From Omphiscola glabra (lineage: Eukaryota > Mollusca > Gastropoda > Lymnaeidae): a DNA stretch of 64,000 bases. The position numbers and the translations under genes were made by a program. Numbering within the stretch: the first letter of the stretch is position 1; each line of letters starts with the position of its first letter. Below are positions 34,601 through 45,317 of the stretch, in pieces. The notes under the pieces are model-generated. The model did no database searches, was not told the DNA's origin, and was given only the letters and a program-made list of their open reading frames with translations. Location of the stretch: positions 10,347,562 to 10,411,561 of the forward strand of contig OZ024810.1 of assembly GCA_964017045.1 (NCBI GenBank), written 5' to 3'.

Positions 34601-36958
34601 GGCATTGGCTACCTCAGTGTGTACCAGGTAGGTTCGGCATTGGCTACCTCAGTGTGTACCAGGTAGGTTCAGCATTGGCTACCTCAGTGTGTACCAGGTA
34701 GGTTCTCCATTGGCTAGCGCAGTGTGTGCCAGCATAACTTAGTTGGCTACTTCTTTGTGTACCAGTATGAATGAATCGGCTACCTCTGTGTGAATTAGCT
34801 ATAAAGTGATACGTTCCTATGTGTGTACTAGATATAAACGGATATGTTTCCTATGTGTGTACTGGGTAAAACTGATATGTTTCCTATGTGTGTACTGGGT
34901 ATAAACTGATATGTTTCCTATGTGTGTACTGGGCATAAATTGATATGTTTCCTATGTGTTTACTGGGTATAAATTGATTGGCTAACTAAGGCTATAAAAT
35001 ATTGTTTCCTGAGTGGCTTGCTCCACGTCATTCTAGATTTTAAAAATCAACATCATGTAAGGTGATCCATTATTTAATATTTCCTTCCATCCACTCCGCA
35101 TCTTTAGATTCCGCTAAGAAGGTGCCTGGCCCAGCATGGGAGGTCACCAATGTTGATGGGGCAACTCTGTATTACAACGACACACAACCCAGTGTTATTC
35201 TACTCAAGCTTTCCCCAGGTGTGTTCAATATATGTTTGACTCAATAAAGACCACCTCTGAATAGATCAACTCACCATGTGATAGAAGCTAAATTTGATGC
35301 GAACTAAACTTGATATAAACTATGCTTGATATTAACTATACTTGATAAAAATATAATTGTTATAAACTATAATTGAAATAACCATACTTGATATTAGCTA
35401 TACTTGATATAAACTTAACATGACATAAATTATACTTGTATAAATTATACTTAATATAAACTATAATTGATATAAGTTATACTTGAAATAAAGTAGAATT
35501 GATATAAACTATCACTGATATAAAGTATATTCGATGTAAACCATACTTGATGTCAACTTAAGTTGGAAGAGCAAAGATCTCTAACGTTAAATTACTTCTC
35601 ATTAAAATTGGGGGGGGGGGGGGGGTAGTAGCAGAAGCGTTGAGTTATTGGAAACAGTCGCAATTTCCTGGGGACCAAATACGTCAGAAGCGTTTACTTG
35701 TTGGTAATAATCGCTACTTTCAAGGGACGTTATGCGCCAGATGAGTTGAGTTATTGGCAATAATCGCTACTTTCAGGGGACGTGATGCGTCGTGTTAAAG
35801 TCCACATATTATGGTGTTGGCCTTTTCAAAATTATCAGTCACGTGACGATTACTATAGTCTCACAAATAAGACAGTGTATTTTTTCAATTAACGTTTTTT
35901 TGCATTGCAATACAGTTTTTTTTTCCAATGCGGTTCAATTCAAGGATGTTTTTCCATTTATAACTTAACGGCAGTCCTATACCTGGTTCTAACTTGGTTT
36001 TTTGTGTTTTTTTTTAAATTTATTATTATTTTGTTTCCTTTCCAAAGAAAAATTATTTGAACTTAACAAAATAGCTACGACGCTGTAACGTAAAGACTGA
36101 TTTATTTCTAATTTGTCTTCTTGCTGTTATAGTTTGGGTCGTAATGCTCAGTGGGTCACGTCATCAAAGGTCATGGGATCAAAGGTCATGTGGTTAAATA
36201 CAAACGAGGCCCGTGTCGCAGTTTAATGATGTACATAGGAGGAGCCACGTCGAAAATTTCAGAGGGCCGAACAACCTTTATTATATCTAAGAACTTATCA
36301 TTCGTTTTTCTAGATTTCAACCAACGAATATTAAATTGTATATATCATGCTACGATGTTAGTGGCCTAGTGATTGTATTGTCTAGGCCAGTGGTTCTCAG
36401 CCTTCCTAATGCTGCGACTCTTAAATACAGCTCCTCATGTTGTAACGACCCCAAACCACAAAATTATTTTCGTTGCTACTTCATAACTGTAGAGTGTACG
36501 TGTTTTCCGATGGTCTTAGGCGAGCCCTGTGAAAGGGTCATGCGACCCCCACAGGTTGAGAACCGCTGGTCCAAGCGATGTTATTATGTTAGTGGTCTAG
36601 TGATGGTATTGTCTTAGCGATGTTATGATGTTAGTGGCCTAGTGATGGTATTGTCTGAGCGATGTTAAGTGTCTTGATGGTGTTATTGCTATTTTGTGAC
36701 TTAACCGTCGGATTGTGAGAATTGTCGCTTTAGGACAGCGGTTCTCAACCCGTGGGTCGCGTTACAAAGGTTGAGACCCACTGCTTTAGGATGTTGTAGT
36801 TTTAGAGTGATGCTGATCTTTGATCGGAAAATACATGTTGTCATATTGATATTTTTTTGGATCGATTTTTAGACAAGAAGAACTCTGTAAGCTACGGGAA
36901 CTGGAAGACGGAAATCACAGACCCGAACATCTTCATAATACCCTCCCGGTGTCACTAG
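31684..36958 (+). CDS. ependymin-related secreted protein (multi-exon)
   Basis: Exons with consensus junctions: 31684-31797 (phase 0 out, donor GTGAGT), 32354-32437 (phase 0, donor GTAAGT), 34324-34417 (phase 1, donor GTAGGT), 35108-35218 (phase 1, donor GTGTGT) and 36873-36958 (stop TAG). Joined in frame they give 162 residues. The signal peptide MTTVRIITAMIVIVECAIGQ is followed by PRPCLSDKMEF (first family Cys), DNCTVSDI and LPQCVPDSA (middle Cys region), an NDT glycosylation site, and the C-terminal signature WKTEITDPNIFIIPSRC, which matches the ependymin ending (DPxxFxxPxxC). Ependymins and EPDR proteins are secreted, often Ca-binding glycoproteins; families expand in molluscs. Members are usually about 190-220 residues, so a segment before the last exon is missing from this model; see 36152-36243. 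Alternatively the locus may be a decaying paralogue. Confidence 0.8.
31798..32353 (+). other. intron 1 of the ependymin-related gene
   Basis: 556-bp phase-0 intron. It contains a (TA)n/(CT)n microsatellite at 32146-32230. The short open frames in it are not genes. Confidence 0.7.
32755..32875. repeat. 24-bp repeat in intron 2
   Basis: Five copies of a 24-bp unit, AACTGACAATGACCAGTGTA plus AACA. Confidence 0.92.
33119..33480. mobile_element. foldback / inverted-repeat element in intron 2
   Basis: A perfect 34-nt inverted repeat joins 33210-33243 to 33430-33463 (core GATCGACGGAAGTTTGGTCG). The left arm is preceded by two further 31-bp copies of the same module, so the arm itself is tandem. 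The 186-bp loop contains a 35-bp direct repeat with TATGTTATATGGTCAAACAA. No transposase is present. The structure suits a non-autonomous foldback or MITE-type element. Confidence 0.75.
33680..33962. repeat. 13-bp minisatellite in intron 2
   Basis: About 21 copies of ATTTGATTTTATG with variants TATGG and TAGG clustered by position. Confidence 0.93.
34400..34775 (+). repeat. 35-bp array made of the exon 3/intron 3 junction
   Basis: The unit is the last 18 nt of exon 3 (TACCTCAGTGTGTACCAG) plus the first 17 nt of intron 3 (GTAGGTTCGGCATTGGC). Nine copies keep an intact CCAG|GTAGGTT donor, with junctions at 34417 and every 35 bp to 34697; two or three decayed copies follow. Only the first donor keeps the phase used by exon 4. 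The second donor gives phase 0 and the third phase 2. Donors four to nine would include an in-frame TAG at 34489-34491. Confidence 0.93.
34800..34985. repeat. 34-bp repeat in intron 3
   Basis: About five copies of TTTCCTATGTGTGTACTGGG followed by TATAAACTGATATG, diverged at both edges. Confidence 0.88.
35290..35555. repeat. ~16-bp AT-rich repeat in intron 4
   Basis: About 16 poorly conserved copies of TATAAACTATACTTGA. Confidence 0.82.
36152..36243 (+). other. candidate penultimate exon of the ependymin-related gene
   Basis: After an acceptor-like ATGCTCAG at 36144-36151, the phase demanded by exon 4 gives an open frame that reads VVKYKRGPCRSLMMYIGG. Its Cys and spacing fit the ependymin segment just before the C-terminal block (Cys to the aromatic SYG motif is about 17 residues once joined to the last exon). 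It would lengthen the protein to about 193 residues. No canonical GT donor in the right phase follows YIGG, and the frame runs on to 36369. Either the donor is non-canonical or mutated, or this is a relic. Confidence 0.4.
36388..36568 (-). mobile_element. SPIN-like hAT miniature element, copy 2
   Basis: 181 bp, inverted relative to copy 1. Ends CAGTGGTTCTCAGCC and GGTTGAGAACCGCTG. Flanking 8-mers GTCTAGGC and GTCCAAGC match at 6 of 8 positions. It lies in the last intron of the ependymin-related gene (using the candidate exon). Confidence 0.88.
36736..36783 (+). mobile_element. 48-bp micro SPIN-like element with perfect target duplication
   Basis: CAGCGGTTCTCAACCCGTGG at the left is joined almost directly to AAAGGTTGAGACCCACTG at the right. 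Perfect 8-bp duplications CTTTAGGA flank it (36728-36735 and 36784-36791). Only the two ends of the element remain. Confidence 0.88.
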
Positions 36959-37215
36959 TCATGCCACCGGGATGTCATGTCAGGCGCCCTGTCAGCGAGG
37001 ATTACCTCATCCAAATAATGTTACCATTGGTATTAGTCGATATGTCATCTATCAGTGGTGCCTTACCACCGACGTGACATTTGAAAAATCACAAGATGTC
37101 ACATTGGATGTCATCACAGCACCCAGTGTACATTTGCTACTCACATCGTACGATTTCGACTCGGACTGGTCATCAGTGGTGGGGAAACAAAAAAAAGGCC
37201 TTTATTTTCTCAAAG

Positions 37216-37225
37216 AATAAATAAA
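37216..37225 (+). terminator. poly(A) signals of the ependymin-related gene
   Basis: Two overlapping AATAAA hexamers about 260 nt after the stop codon at 36956-36958. Confidence 0.65.
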
Positions 37226-37324
37226 ATCGACTTAAATTGCAGAAATCTGAACGTTGAGTTATTATTTTGAATTGGTTTTGTCAATAATATCTTTTTTTGT
37301 ATCTTTAAATGCACTGTGGAATGT

Positions 37325-38240
37325 CAATGACAGAGGAGACTGAATAATGACAGGGGAGACTGAAGTATTGACAGGGGAGACTGAAGAATGACAGGGTAGA
37401 CTGAAGTAATGACAGGGGCGACTGAAGTAATGACAGGGGAGACTGAAGTATTGATAGGGGAGACTGAAGAATGACAAGGGAGACTGCAGTATTGGTAGAG
37501 GAGAGTGAAGAATGACAGGGGAGACTGAAGTAATGACGGGGAGACTGAAGTAATGACAGGGGAGACTGAAGTATTGGTAGGGGAGACTGAAGAATGACAG
37601 GGGAGATTGAAGTAATGACAGGGGAGACTGAGGTAATGACAGGGGAGACTGAAGTAATGACAGGGGAGACTGAAGTAATGACATGGGAGACTGAAGTAAT
37701 GAAAGGGGAGACTGAAGAAATGACATGGGAGACTGAAGAAATGACATGGGAGACTTAAGTAATGACAGGGGAGACTGAATAAATGACAGGTGAGACTGAA
37801 GTAATGACAGTGGAGACTGAAGTAATGACAGGGGAGACTGAAGTAATGACATGGGAGACTGAAGTAATGACAGGGAAGACTGAAGAAATGACAGGGGAGA
37901 CTGGAGTAATGACAGGGGAGACTGAATAAATGACAGGTGAGACTGAAGTAATGACGGGGAGACTGAAGTAGTGACAGGGGAGACTGAAGTATTGGTAGGG
38001 GAGACTGAAGAATGACAGGGGAGATTGAAGCAATGACAGGGGAGACTGAGGTAATGACAGGGGAGACTGAAGTAATGACAGGTGAGACTGAAGTAATGAC
38101 AAGGGAGACTAAATAAATGACAAGGGAGATTGCAAAAATATCCGGGGAAGACTGAAGTATTGGCAGGGGAGATTGAAGTAATGACAAGGGAGATTGAAGT
38201 AATGACAGTCGAGAAAGAGGTAATGACAGGTTATATAAAA
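37325..38240. repeat. 21-bp minisatellite (array A of a core family)
   Basis: About 43 copies of GACAGGGGAGACTGAAGTAA T-type units. A 20-bp variant with GAAGAATGACAG and a GTATTGGTAG variant recur in blocks. Long minus frames across it come from the 21-bp period. The core AGGGGAGACTGAAGTAAT is shared with the arrays at 38.76, 41.14 and 59.27 kb. Confidence 0.94.
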
Positions 38241-38754
38241 TATAGAGTCCGACCTAAATTCGGTTTCGGCGCTAAAGGTTGCCATATGATCATTTTCGGC
38301 GCAATTTCGGTTTTGGTCGAAAGTGATGTAGGGTTTCAGTCGTCTTCAAGAAATCCGCGTATCGGCCTTCCTTTATTATAATTTTTTTTTAAAAAAGAAA
38401 AGATTTGAACGTCATTTACGAACCTATTAACGCTGACCTTTGACCTCTGTTTAAATGCTCTTACTGCAAGCGTTACGCTTTCTTCTGTACTACGGATAAC
38501 TAACGAATTACTTCAGTATAATTGATAATGTTGAGTTTTTTAATTTTATTTTTTTTTTTCATTATTGTTTCAGGACATAGTTTTAAAATATTGTTCTGAG
38601 GTATAAATATCTTTCGGTGTCGGGTCAAAGCTTCGTTAAACTTTTTGGTTTCCGTTTCAGATGAAAAAAATATTTTTAGCTTTCTGTTTGGTTTCGTTTT
38701 TTGCCGACGTCCTACAATCACATTCGGTCGATTTCTAATACAAGGTATGACAAA

Positions 38755-39265
38755 GGAGACAATGTAGGACAGGGGAGACACACGTTATGACAGGGGAGAC
38801 ACAGGCTATGACAGGGGAGACACACGTTATGACAGGAGAACACAAGTTATGACGTGGGGACACAAGTCATGACAGGGGGACACAAGGTATGACAGGGGAG
38901 ACACGCGTTATGACAGGGGAGACACACGATATGACAGGGGAGACACACGCTATGACAGGGGAGACACACGCTATGACAGAGGAGACACACGCTATGACAG
39001 GGGAGACACACATTATGACAGAGGAGACACACGCTATGACAGGGAAGACACACGCTATGATGGAGAGACACACGCTATGACAGGGGAGACACACGCTATG
39101 ACGGGGGAGACACACGTTATGACAGGGAGACATACGGTATGACATGGGAACACACGTTAGGACAGGGGAAGAAAAGTCATGACAGGGGAACACAAGGAAT
39201 GACAGGGGGACACCAGTCATGACAGGGAGACACAAGTCATGACTGTGGAGTCACGAGTTATGACA
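38755..39265. repeat. 21-bp minisatellite (array B of a core family)
   Basis: About 24 copies of GACAGGGGAGACACACGCTA T-type units. The first 12 bases are identical to the unit of the array at 37.3 kb and the unit length is the same. Both edges are more diverged than the middle. Confidence 0.93.
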
Positions 39266-39417
39266 GGAAAAACAAAGTATTGACTCAAGCGCCAAAGGGA
39301 GCTAACATTTCTGGCATATAGTTTACTGACTTGCTTCCCTTAGACTTAAAAAAAATTAATAATAATAAAATAATAACAATAATAATGTGGCGTCTCATTA
39401 ATGTCTGTCAAATTACT

Positions 39418-39645
39418 TCAGTTTGAAAGACACAGTTTGAAAGATAAAAGAAAGACACATTTGAAAGACACAGTTTGAAAGACACAATTTGAAAGACACC
39501 GTTTGAAAGATACAAGAAAGACACATTTGAAAGATACAGTTTGAAAGACACAAGAAAGACAGTTTGAAAGACACAATTTGAAAGACACAGTTTGAAAGAC
39601 ACAGTTTGAAAGACACAGTTTGAAAGATACAAGAAAGACACAGTG
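39418..39645. repeat. 14-bp minisatellite
   Basis: About 16 copies of GAAAGACACAGTTT, some with a GATACAAGAAAGACA interruption. Minus-strand frames through it are by-products. Confidence 0.9.
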
Positions 39646-39699
39646 TAACTTCATACGATCCAACTTGTAACTGTCTGGACGAACTTTTAATAATTCATT

Positions 39700-39800
39700 A
39701 TAGCGTGCCGTTTGTGGAAAAGGGTTCAAATCCGGTGCTCCAGTCCACAAGACTGTCAGAAATGAGATTGGACTCAATAAGACATAATAATAAATATTAC
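39700..39800 (+). other. tRNA-related B-box, possible SINE fragment
   Basis: GGGTTCAAATCCGGTGCTCC at 39722 contains a near-consensus RNA polymerase III B box (GGTTCAAATCC). It is followed within 70 bp by an AATAATAAATA tail. No A box or cloverleaf is visible upstream, so this is not a tRNA gene; a truncated tRNA-derived SINE is possible. Confidence 0.35.
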
Positions 39801-39884
39801 AAAAGACATCTCTAGCAAGAAGCAAATGGGTAACGAGAGAAAGAAATGGGAAGTGAAGTGAATCGGAGCACCACCATGAGAGAA

Positions 39885-40230
39885 AACCACTTCCCCAACC
39901 ACATCCCCACCACATCCCCAACATATACTCACAACATTCCCCACCACATTACCTACCACATCCCCACCATATACTCACAACATTCCCACCACATCTGCAC
40001 CACATCCCCTACCACATCCCCACCATATACTCAAAACATTCCCCACCACATCCCCACCACATCCCCTACCACATCCCCACCATATACTCACAACATTCCC
40101 CACCACATCCCCACCACATCCCCACCACATCCCCATCACATCCCCACCATATACTCACAACATTCCCACCACATCCGCACACAATCCCCAACCACATCCC
40201 CTAACACATTCCCACCACATCCCCACCCCG
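39885..40230. repeat. C-rich irregular repeat
   Basis: About 25 variants of CCCCACCACAT interspersed with CATATACTCACAACATTC. The order CCACCATATACTCA...CACCACATCC recurs with a period of roughly 60-80 bp. Confidence 0.85.
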
Positions 40231-40274
40231 CAACTGAAATAACCCTCTGTGAACCATGTTAAATTTTGAAAAAA

Positions 40275-40505
40275 AATGATTATACACATTAATCATAAAC
40301 ACTGATTATATAGGCCTACACTGATTATATACATTGATTAAACATACTGATTATACGCACTGATTATACACGCTGATTATACAAACTGAATATACACACT
40401 GATTATACGCATTGATTATACAAACTTATTATACACATTGATTATATACACTGATTATACACACTGATTATACACACTGATTATACACACTGATTATACA
40501 CATGC
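40275..40505. repeat. 13-bp repeat
   Basis: About 17 copies of CTGATTATACACA with variants. Confidence 0.88.
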
Positions 40506-41135
40506 ATGTGAGAGTTAGGAAGCATTGAAACACGATTTTGGCCACTCCGCTTGCAGAGCCTCGCGCCGCCCAATTATTATTCGATCTTCCATCTATTCAT
40601 CTGATGTCCATATCTTCCCCCCCCCCCCCCCCCAACAATCAGTCCGTCTCGTCTGCACAGTCGGGAGGCTTCAAGGTCACTTCCTGATTACGCCGTTCAT
40701 TTTCCGACAATTTTCTGTGAAGCCATACATCTCACTGGCTTTGTCGAGTACAAAATGCGAGGTCGAGGCGGGGAGGGTAAAAAAGGGGAGGGGTGTAACT
40801 TTGTGAGGAGACGGCCATTCTGTTGGCTTTGATAAACATTCCACTAACCATCCTTCAGCGATTCTTCCCTGGTCTGCGGGTCAAAGGTCAAGGGTTAATT
40901 CTATTACGCACAGACTAATTGGGGCGCCTTATGCAAGACGCGCGCATAAAATGCGCATCTTTGTCCTACCCCAACCCCTCTCTCCTCACTTGGCTCACCC
41001 TCCCTACCCCACCCGTTTTATCACGATTACAATAAGCAAAGAGTGTCTAGCTTTGAACTCCTCATTCATGTCTAACAACGCACGCCATCAGAGTGAATTC
41101 AGGTTGGTTAGTGTGGAGAGCTTTTGGCGGAAGGT
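40506..41135. other. gene-free interval
   Basis: A 16-nt-class poly(C) run at 40618, a perfect-spaced AGGTCA-type direct repeat at 40878-40890 and no recognised gene. Confidence 0.45.
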
Positions 41136-41720
41136 ATGTAATAGTAGGGGAGACTGAAGGTATGTAATAGTAGGGGAGACTGAAGGTATGTAATGGCAGG
41201 GGAGACTGAAGGTATGTAATAGTAGGGGAGACTGAAGGTATGTAATAGTAGGGGAGACTGAAGGTATGTAATAGTAGGGGAGACTGAAGGTATGTAATGG
41301 CAGGGGAGACTGAAGGTATGTAATGGCAGGGGAGACTGAAGGTATGTAATGGCAGGGGAGACTGAAGGTATGTAATGGCAGGGGAGACTGAAGGTATGTA
41401 ATGGCAGGGGAGACTGAAGGTATGTAATGGCAGGGGAGACTGAAGGTATGTAATGGCAGGGGAGACTGAAGGTATGTAATGGCAGGGGAGACTGAAGGTA
41501 TGTAATGGCAGGGGAGACTGAAGGTATGTAATGGCAGGGGAGACTGAAGGTATGTAATGGCAGGGGAGACTGAAGGTATGTAATGGCAGGGGAGACTGAA
41601 GGTATGTAATGGCAGGGGAGACTGAAGGTATGTAATGGCAGGGGAGACTGAAGGTATGTAATGGCAGGGGAGACTGAAGGTATGTAATGGCAGGGGAGAC
41701 TGAAGGTATGTAATGGCAGA
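41136..41720. repeat. 26-bp minisatellite (array C of a core family)
   Basis: About 22 near-perfect copies of GGCAGGGGAGACTGAAGGTA TGTAAT. The unit equals that of the 37.3-kb array with a 5-base insertion (GTATG) after GAAG. The left six copies mostly carry AGTA where the right ones carry GGCA. Low divergence suggests a recent expansion. Confidence 0.95.
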
Positions 41721-42198
41721 CACTAAGTACGTTTGAATTATGCCACTCTCTAATATCCCTAATAATGAAATGAAACGATGGGAAGAAAATCAACACACAG
41801 AAACCGAATAGTATTTAAACGTTGACAATTCCCACCCCCCCCCCCTCCCCCCAGTTATCCCACTCGCACCTTCCATGAAGAAAAAACATTTTAAAAAAAC
41901 AAATAAAATAAACTCCGTCAAATTCACTTTCGAACATATGTCCGTCGCACAGATTTCCTATTTAAAAAAAAAAAAAAATTATTTCGTATAAAAATGTCCG
42001 GATGCATTTGTTGATAAACAGCAACCAAATATATAGAGAGATCTCCATTTTTAATTTTTGAATAACTTCTTGATGGTTTATGCGTATAAAGCCACACACA
42101 CCAAAAAGCTATTGCGAACGTAGATTCTTTACATCAGATTAAAAGATGACAGTATAACTCAACCTGATCGCCAATTTGGTGCCGATAGATACACGGCG

Positions 42199-42371
42199 CA
42201 GCGGCGTAGCTAGTGTTAGTGCCGCCCTCAGCGGGGCAACGTTTTTCTCACGTACACTTTCACAATACCAACACTGCAGTTGTCCGGATATGCCAACCCT
42301 TCATATAAAGAAAATGAAATGACCCCTAGGTGGACCACCCCATCTACCACCCCCTTCCTTCTACGCCTCTG
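42199..42371. mobile_element. putative CAGNGGCGTAG inverted-repeat element
   Basis: Begins CAGCGGCGTAGCTAG and ends CTACGCCTCTG, an 11-bp inverted terminal pair with one mismatch. No clear 8-bp target duplication. Belongs with the element at 24.78 kb. Confidence 0.45.
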
Positions 42372-42499
42372 GCCTATGTTCGTCTAGAGTGTTTGGCGCC
42401 AGAGGACAAAATTCATTTTACGCCCCCCCCCCCCTCCCCAAACGATTATAGTAATCAATAAAATACCATTAAAGCCAATTTTTGCATAGTATAAGTTGC

Positions 42500-42541
42500 C
42501 GGGCCGCACGTGGCACGCGGGCCGTAGTTTGCCCACCCCTG
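42500..42541 (-). mobile_element. hAT-type element end
   Basis: The string GCGGGCCGTAGTTTGCCCAC CCCTG is the reverse of the widespread hAT terminus CAGGGGTGGGCAAACTACGG. The partner end was not found. Confidence 0.5.
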
Positions 42542-42792
42542 CTGTAGAGAGCAATACCCTAACCATCACATAAGGGGTGTGGGGGGGGGAGGCCCGTCAA
42601 ACTCAACACTAACTCTTCTCCCCCTACTCAGCGTATCTTCTCATTGTCAAATATTTCCCCATTATAACCACGACCCACAAACCTGTTCATCACACCAACA
42701 CATAACAGTGGACAAGTAGCGAGCCCGGTATATTTAATGTAATGCTGTTCTTGTTTTTTTTTAATCCTTCAGAATGTATATGTGTTTTTAAC

Positions 42793-42870
42793 CAGAGGCG
42801 TGGCGAAGGGGGGGGTGGGGGGACAGATGTAACAGGGCGCCAGCTAGTAAGGGGCGCCAAAATGTGCTTT
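42793..42870. mobile_element. CAGAGGCGTGGC + G-run element
   Basis: CAGAGGCGTGGCGAAGG, a G-run, then CAGATGTAACAGGGCGCCAG and GGGGCGCCAAAATGTG. The same order (CAGAGGCGTAGCG, G-run, CAGATGTA, GCGCCAGCTA, CCAATATGTG) occurs at 27852-27935. The two are copies of one dispersed repeat. Confidence 0.6.
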
Positions 42871-42967
42871 GATATTATTTTATTGATGAAAAGTATGGGT
42901 TTGGGAGTTGAAAAAAGAAAAAGGGGCACTTTAAAATGATTCTTGTCCCTGGGCGCGAATCTAGGTG

Positions 42968-43705
42968 GGTCCTATATTTCAAGTGTATCAAAGTTGACTA
43001 AACTTACGTTAAGTGCTATATTTCAAGTGTATCAAAGCTGACTAAACTTACGTTAAGTGCTATATTTCAAGTGTATCAAAGTTGACTAAACTTACGTTAA
43101 GTGCTTTATTTCAAGTGTATCAAAGCTGACTAAACTTACGTTAAGTGCTATATTTCAAGTGTATCAAAGCTGACTAAACTTACGTTAAGTGCTATATTTC
43201 AAGTGTATCAAAGCTGACTAAAATTATGTTAAGTGCTATATTTCAAGTGTATCAAAGCTGACTAAACGTACGTAGGGTGCTATATTTAAAGTGTATCAAA
43301 GCCAGACTAAACCTACGTTAAGTGCTATATTTCAAGTGTATCAAAGCTGACTAAACGTACGTAGGGTGCTATATTTCAAGTGTATCAAAGCTGACTAAAC
43401 TTATGTTAAGTGCTATATTTCAAGTGTATCAAAGCTGACTAAACGTACGTAGGGTGCTATATTTAAAGTGTATCAAAGCCAGACTAAACCTACGTTAAGT
43501 GCTATATTTCAAGTGTATCAAAGCTGACTAAACGTACGTAGGGTGCTATATTTCAAGTGTATCAAAGCCAGACTAAACCTACGTTAAGTACTATATTTCA
43601 AGTGTATTAGAGCCAGACTAAACTTACGTTAAGTGCTATATTTCAAGTGTATCAAAGCCAGGCGTTACTTACGTTAAGTGCTATATTTCAAGTGTATCAA
43701 AACTG
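42968..43705. repeat. 44-bp minisatellite
   Basis: About 17 copies of a 44-bp unit: GCTATATTTCAAGTGTATCA, AAGCTGACTAAACTTACGTT and AAGT. A subtype with CGTACGTAGGGT alternates with a CCAGACTAAACCTACG subtype between 43250 and 43570, giving a local dimer pattern. Confidence 0.94.
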
Positions 43706-45315
43706 AACCTGCAAATTTTTTTGCAAAAGAAAACGATGAATTGGTAAGGGGGGGGGGTGAGTTGATTAAAAAAAAATTTGTACTCACCAAATTTAATTAT
43801 ATTTTTTTTAAAAGCGAGGAACACGTCAAGATTTCAAGATCTCGGAATCTAGGTCACTCAATATCTCCTCAGTTCCAGATCACACGAGATGTTCAGGGAT
43901 TGATGGATCATCCAGTGAAGTCCACAAGTCAACACGTGACTCTCCCCCCACCTTTTCGTCCCCCCTCCCCTCGCTGTTGATGTATAATATCTCGTTATAA
44001 AGTTATAAAATAGTGAGTCTCGGTCGGCCGTACTGTTCCCGTTGTTGCTTAAAGTACGTGAGCGCACGTCCTGGTGTGTGAACTCTACCGATTGACCCAA
44101 ATGCCTAATCGTTTAAAAATGAAATTTCATGACGCCCGACATTTTCACAGAAACTCTTTGTGTCGGGGTTTTTGGAAAAAAGACGGACAAAAAATCATTT
44201 TTACCGCCTCGGTTATGTTCGTGTAATGTTTACTCGTCCAATCCTTACGAATGTCGAACTGTTCTTTGACATACATTCACTTGCTATTGTATAACGTATT
44301 AAAACTCCTATGGACTGCGGTGAGTAGTGGCTTCTGGACAGATGCGTGTTGTAAGATTGGACTCCTATACTTTTCTCATGGACAACTCGGTATCTTGAGG
44401 TTGGTTATGTCACCTGAACATTTCCAAATTTACTTATACCACCTATAAATTACGTAAATCTCTTATAAATTACTTTATATCACTTGTAAATTAGCATATG
44501 TCACTATAAATTGCCTTATATCACCTATAAATCACCATATGTCAATTCATAATACAAACTTTAAAAACCTTTCTTATTTCTTTTTCTTTTTTACCGTACG
44601 GCGATATTAGTTCGACGATACTAGTGATACTAGCTCCGGCGATACTAGTGATACTAGCTCCGGCGATACTAGTTGGACTAAAGCGCAATTTTCACTTGAT
44701 CACCGAGTTCGCGATTCTGACACCAAATCTCAAATTCCGTCAGAGGTAACATCCACCTTGTATGTCTGTCTCCGCGAAACAGTGATGGGCGTTACCCTTC
44801 AAGTGTCCAACTTCCAACTGGTGATTTCGAGGACCTGATTTTACTACTCCTCACATTGTGTTTGAAGCAAGTGCGCCAAGGACATTGAAGGGTGCCAAAC
44901 TCAAAGAAAACTATACTGTCTGGCCAGAATTCAGTGCAATACAAAATTTTTGTTTGTCCAACCATGGGAGACTAAGGCTTGCCCTGTACTTAAACTTAAA
45001 CATGTCAAACGCCATTCTTTTGTCACGCACAGGGGCCATTAGGTTCTAAAGATGATCCTTTAAGGATGTTATTTTTAATGGCAATTAAACGCCAGAATTA
45101 AATAGCTTGTCAATAACTAGCAGTCCAACTTTTTAGCATATTTTTTTCTTATGGAGACTCATAATGTAATTGGGTTATAAAAGTCAGCCAGTGTATTTTC
45201 AAATTTCTTTCAATTTTTAAAAATCAATACAAACGGCAATACTAATCAATACTAATATAAAAATCGATAGTTAATTGAGTCGTACTGTACTGGTTGATCG
45301 CAGAGTAAAATATAT
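43706..45315. other. gene-free interval
   Basis: No supported gene. It contains a small GATACTAGTGATACTAGCTC duplication at 44618-44665 and an imperfect TATAAATTAC repeat at 44440-44540. The frame 44858-45049 has no recognised domain. Confidence 0.45.
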
Positions 45316-45317
45316 AC

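Noticed and set aside
39715..39740. tRNA gene
   Set aside because: Only a B-box-like word is present; no acceptor stem, anticodon arm or A box could be traced.
37262..41796. Long minus-strand frames (SLLQSPLS, HYIPSVSPAITYLQ)
   Set aside because: They coincide with the 21- and 26-bp arrays and end with them.
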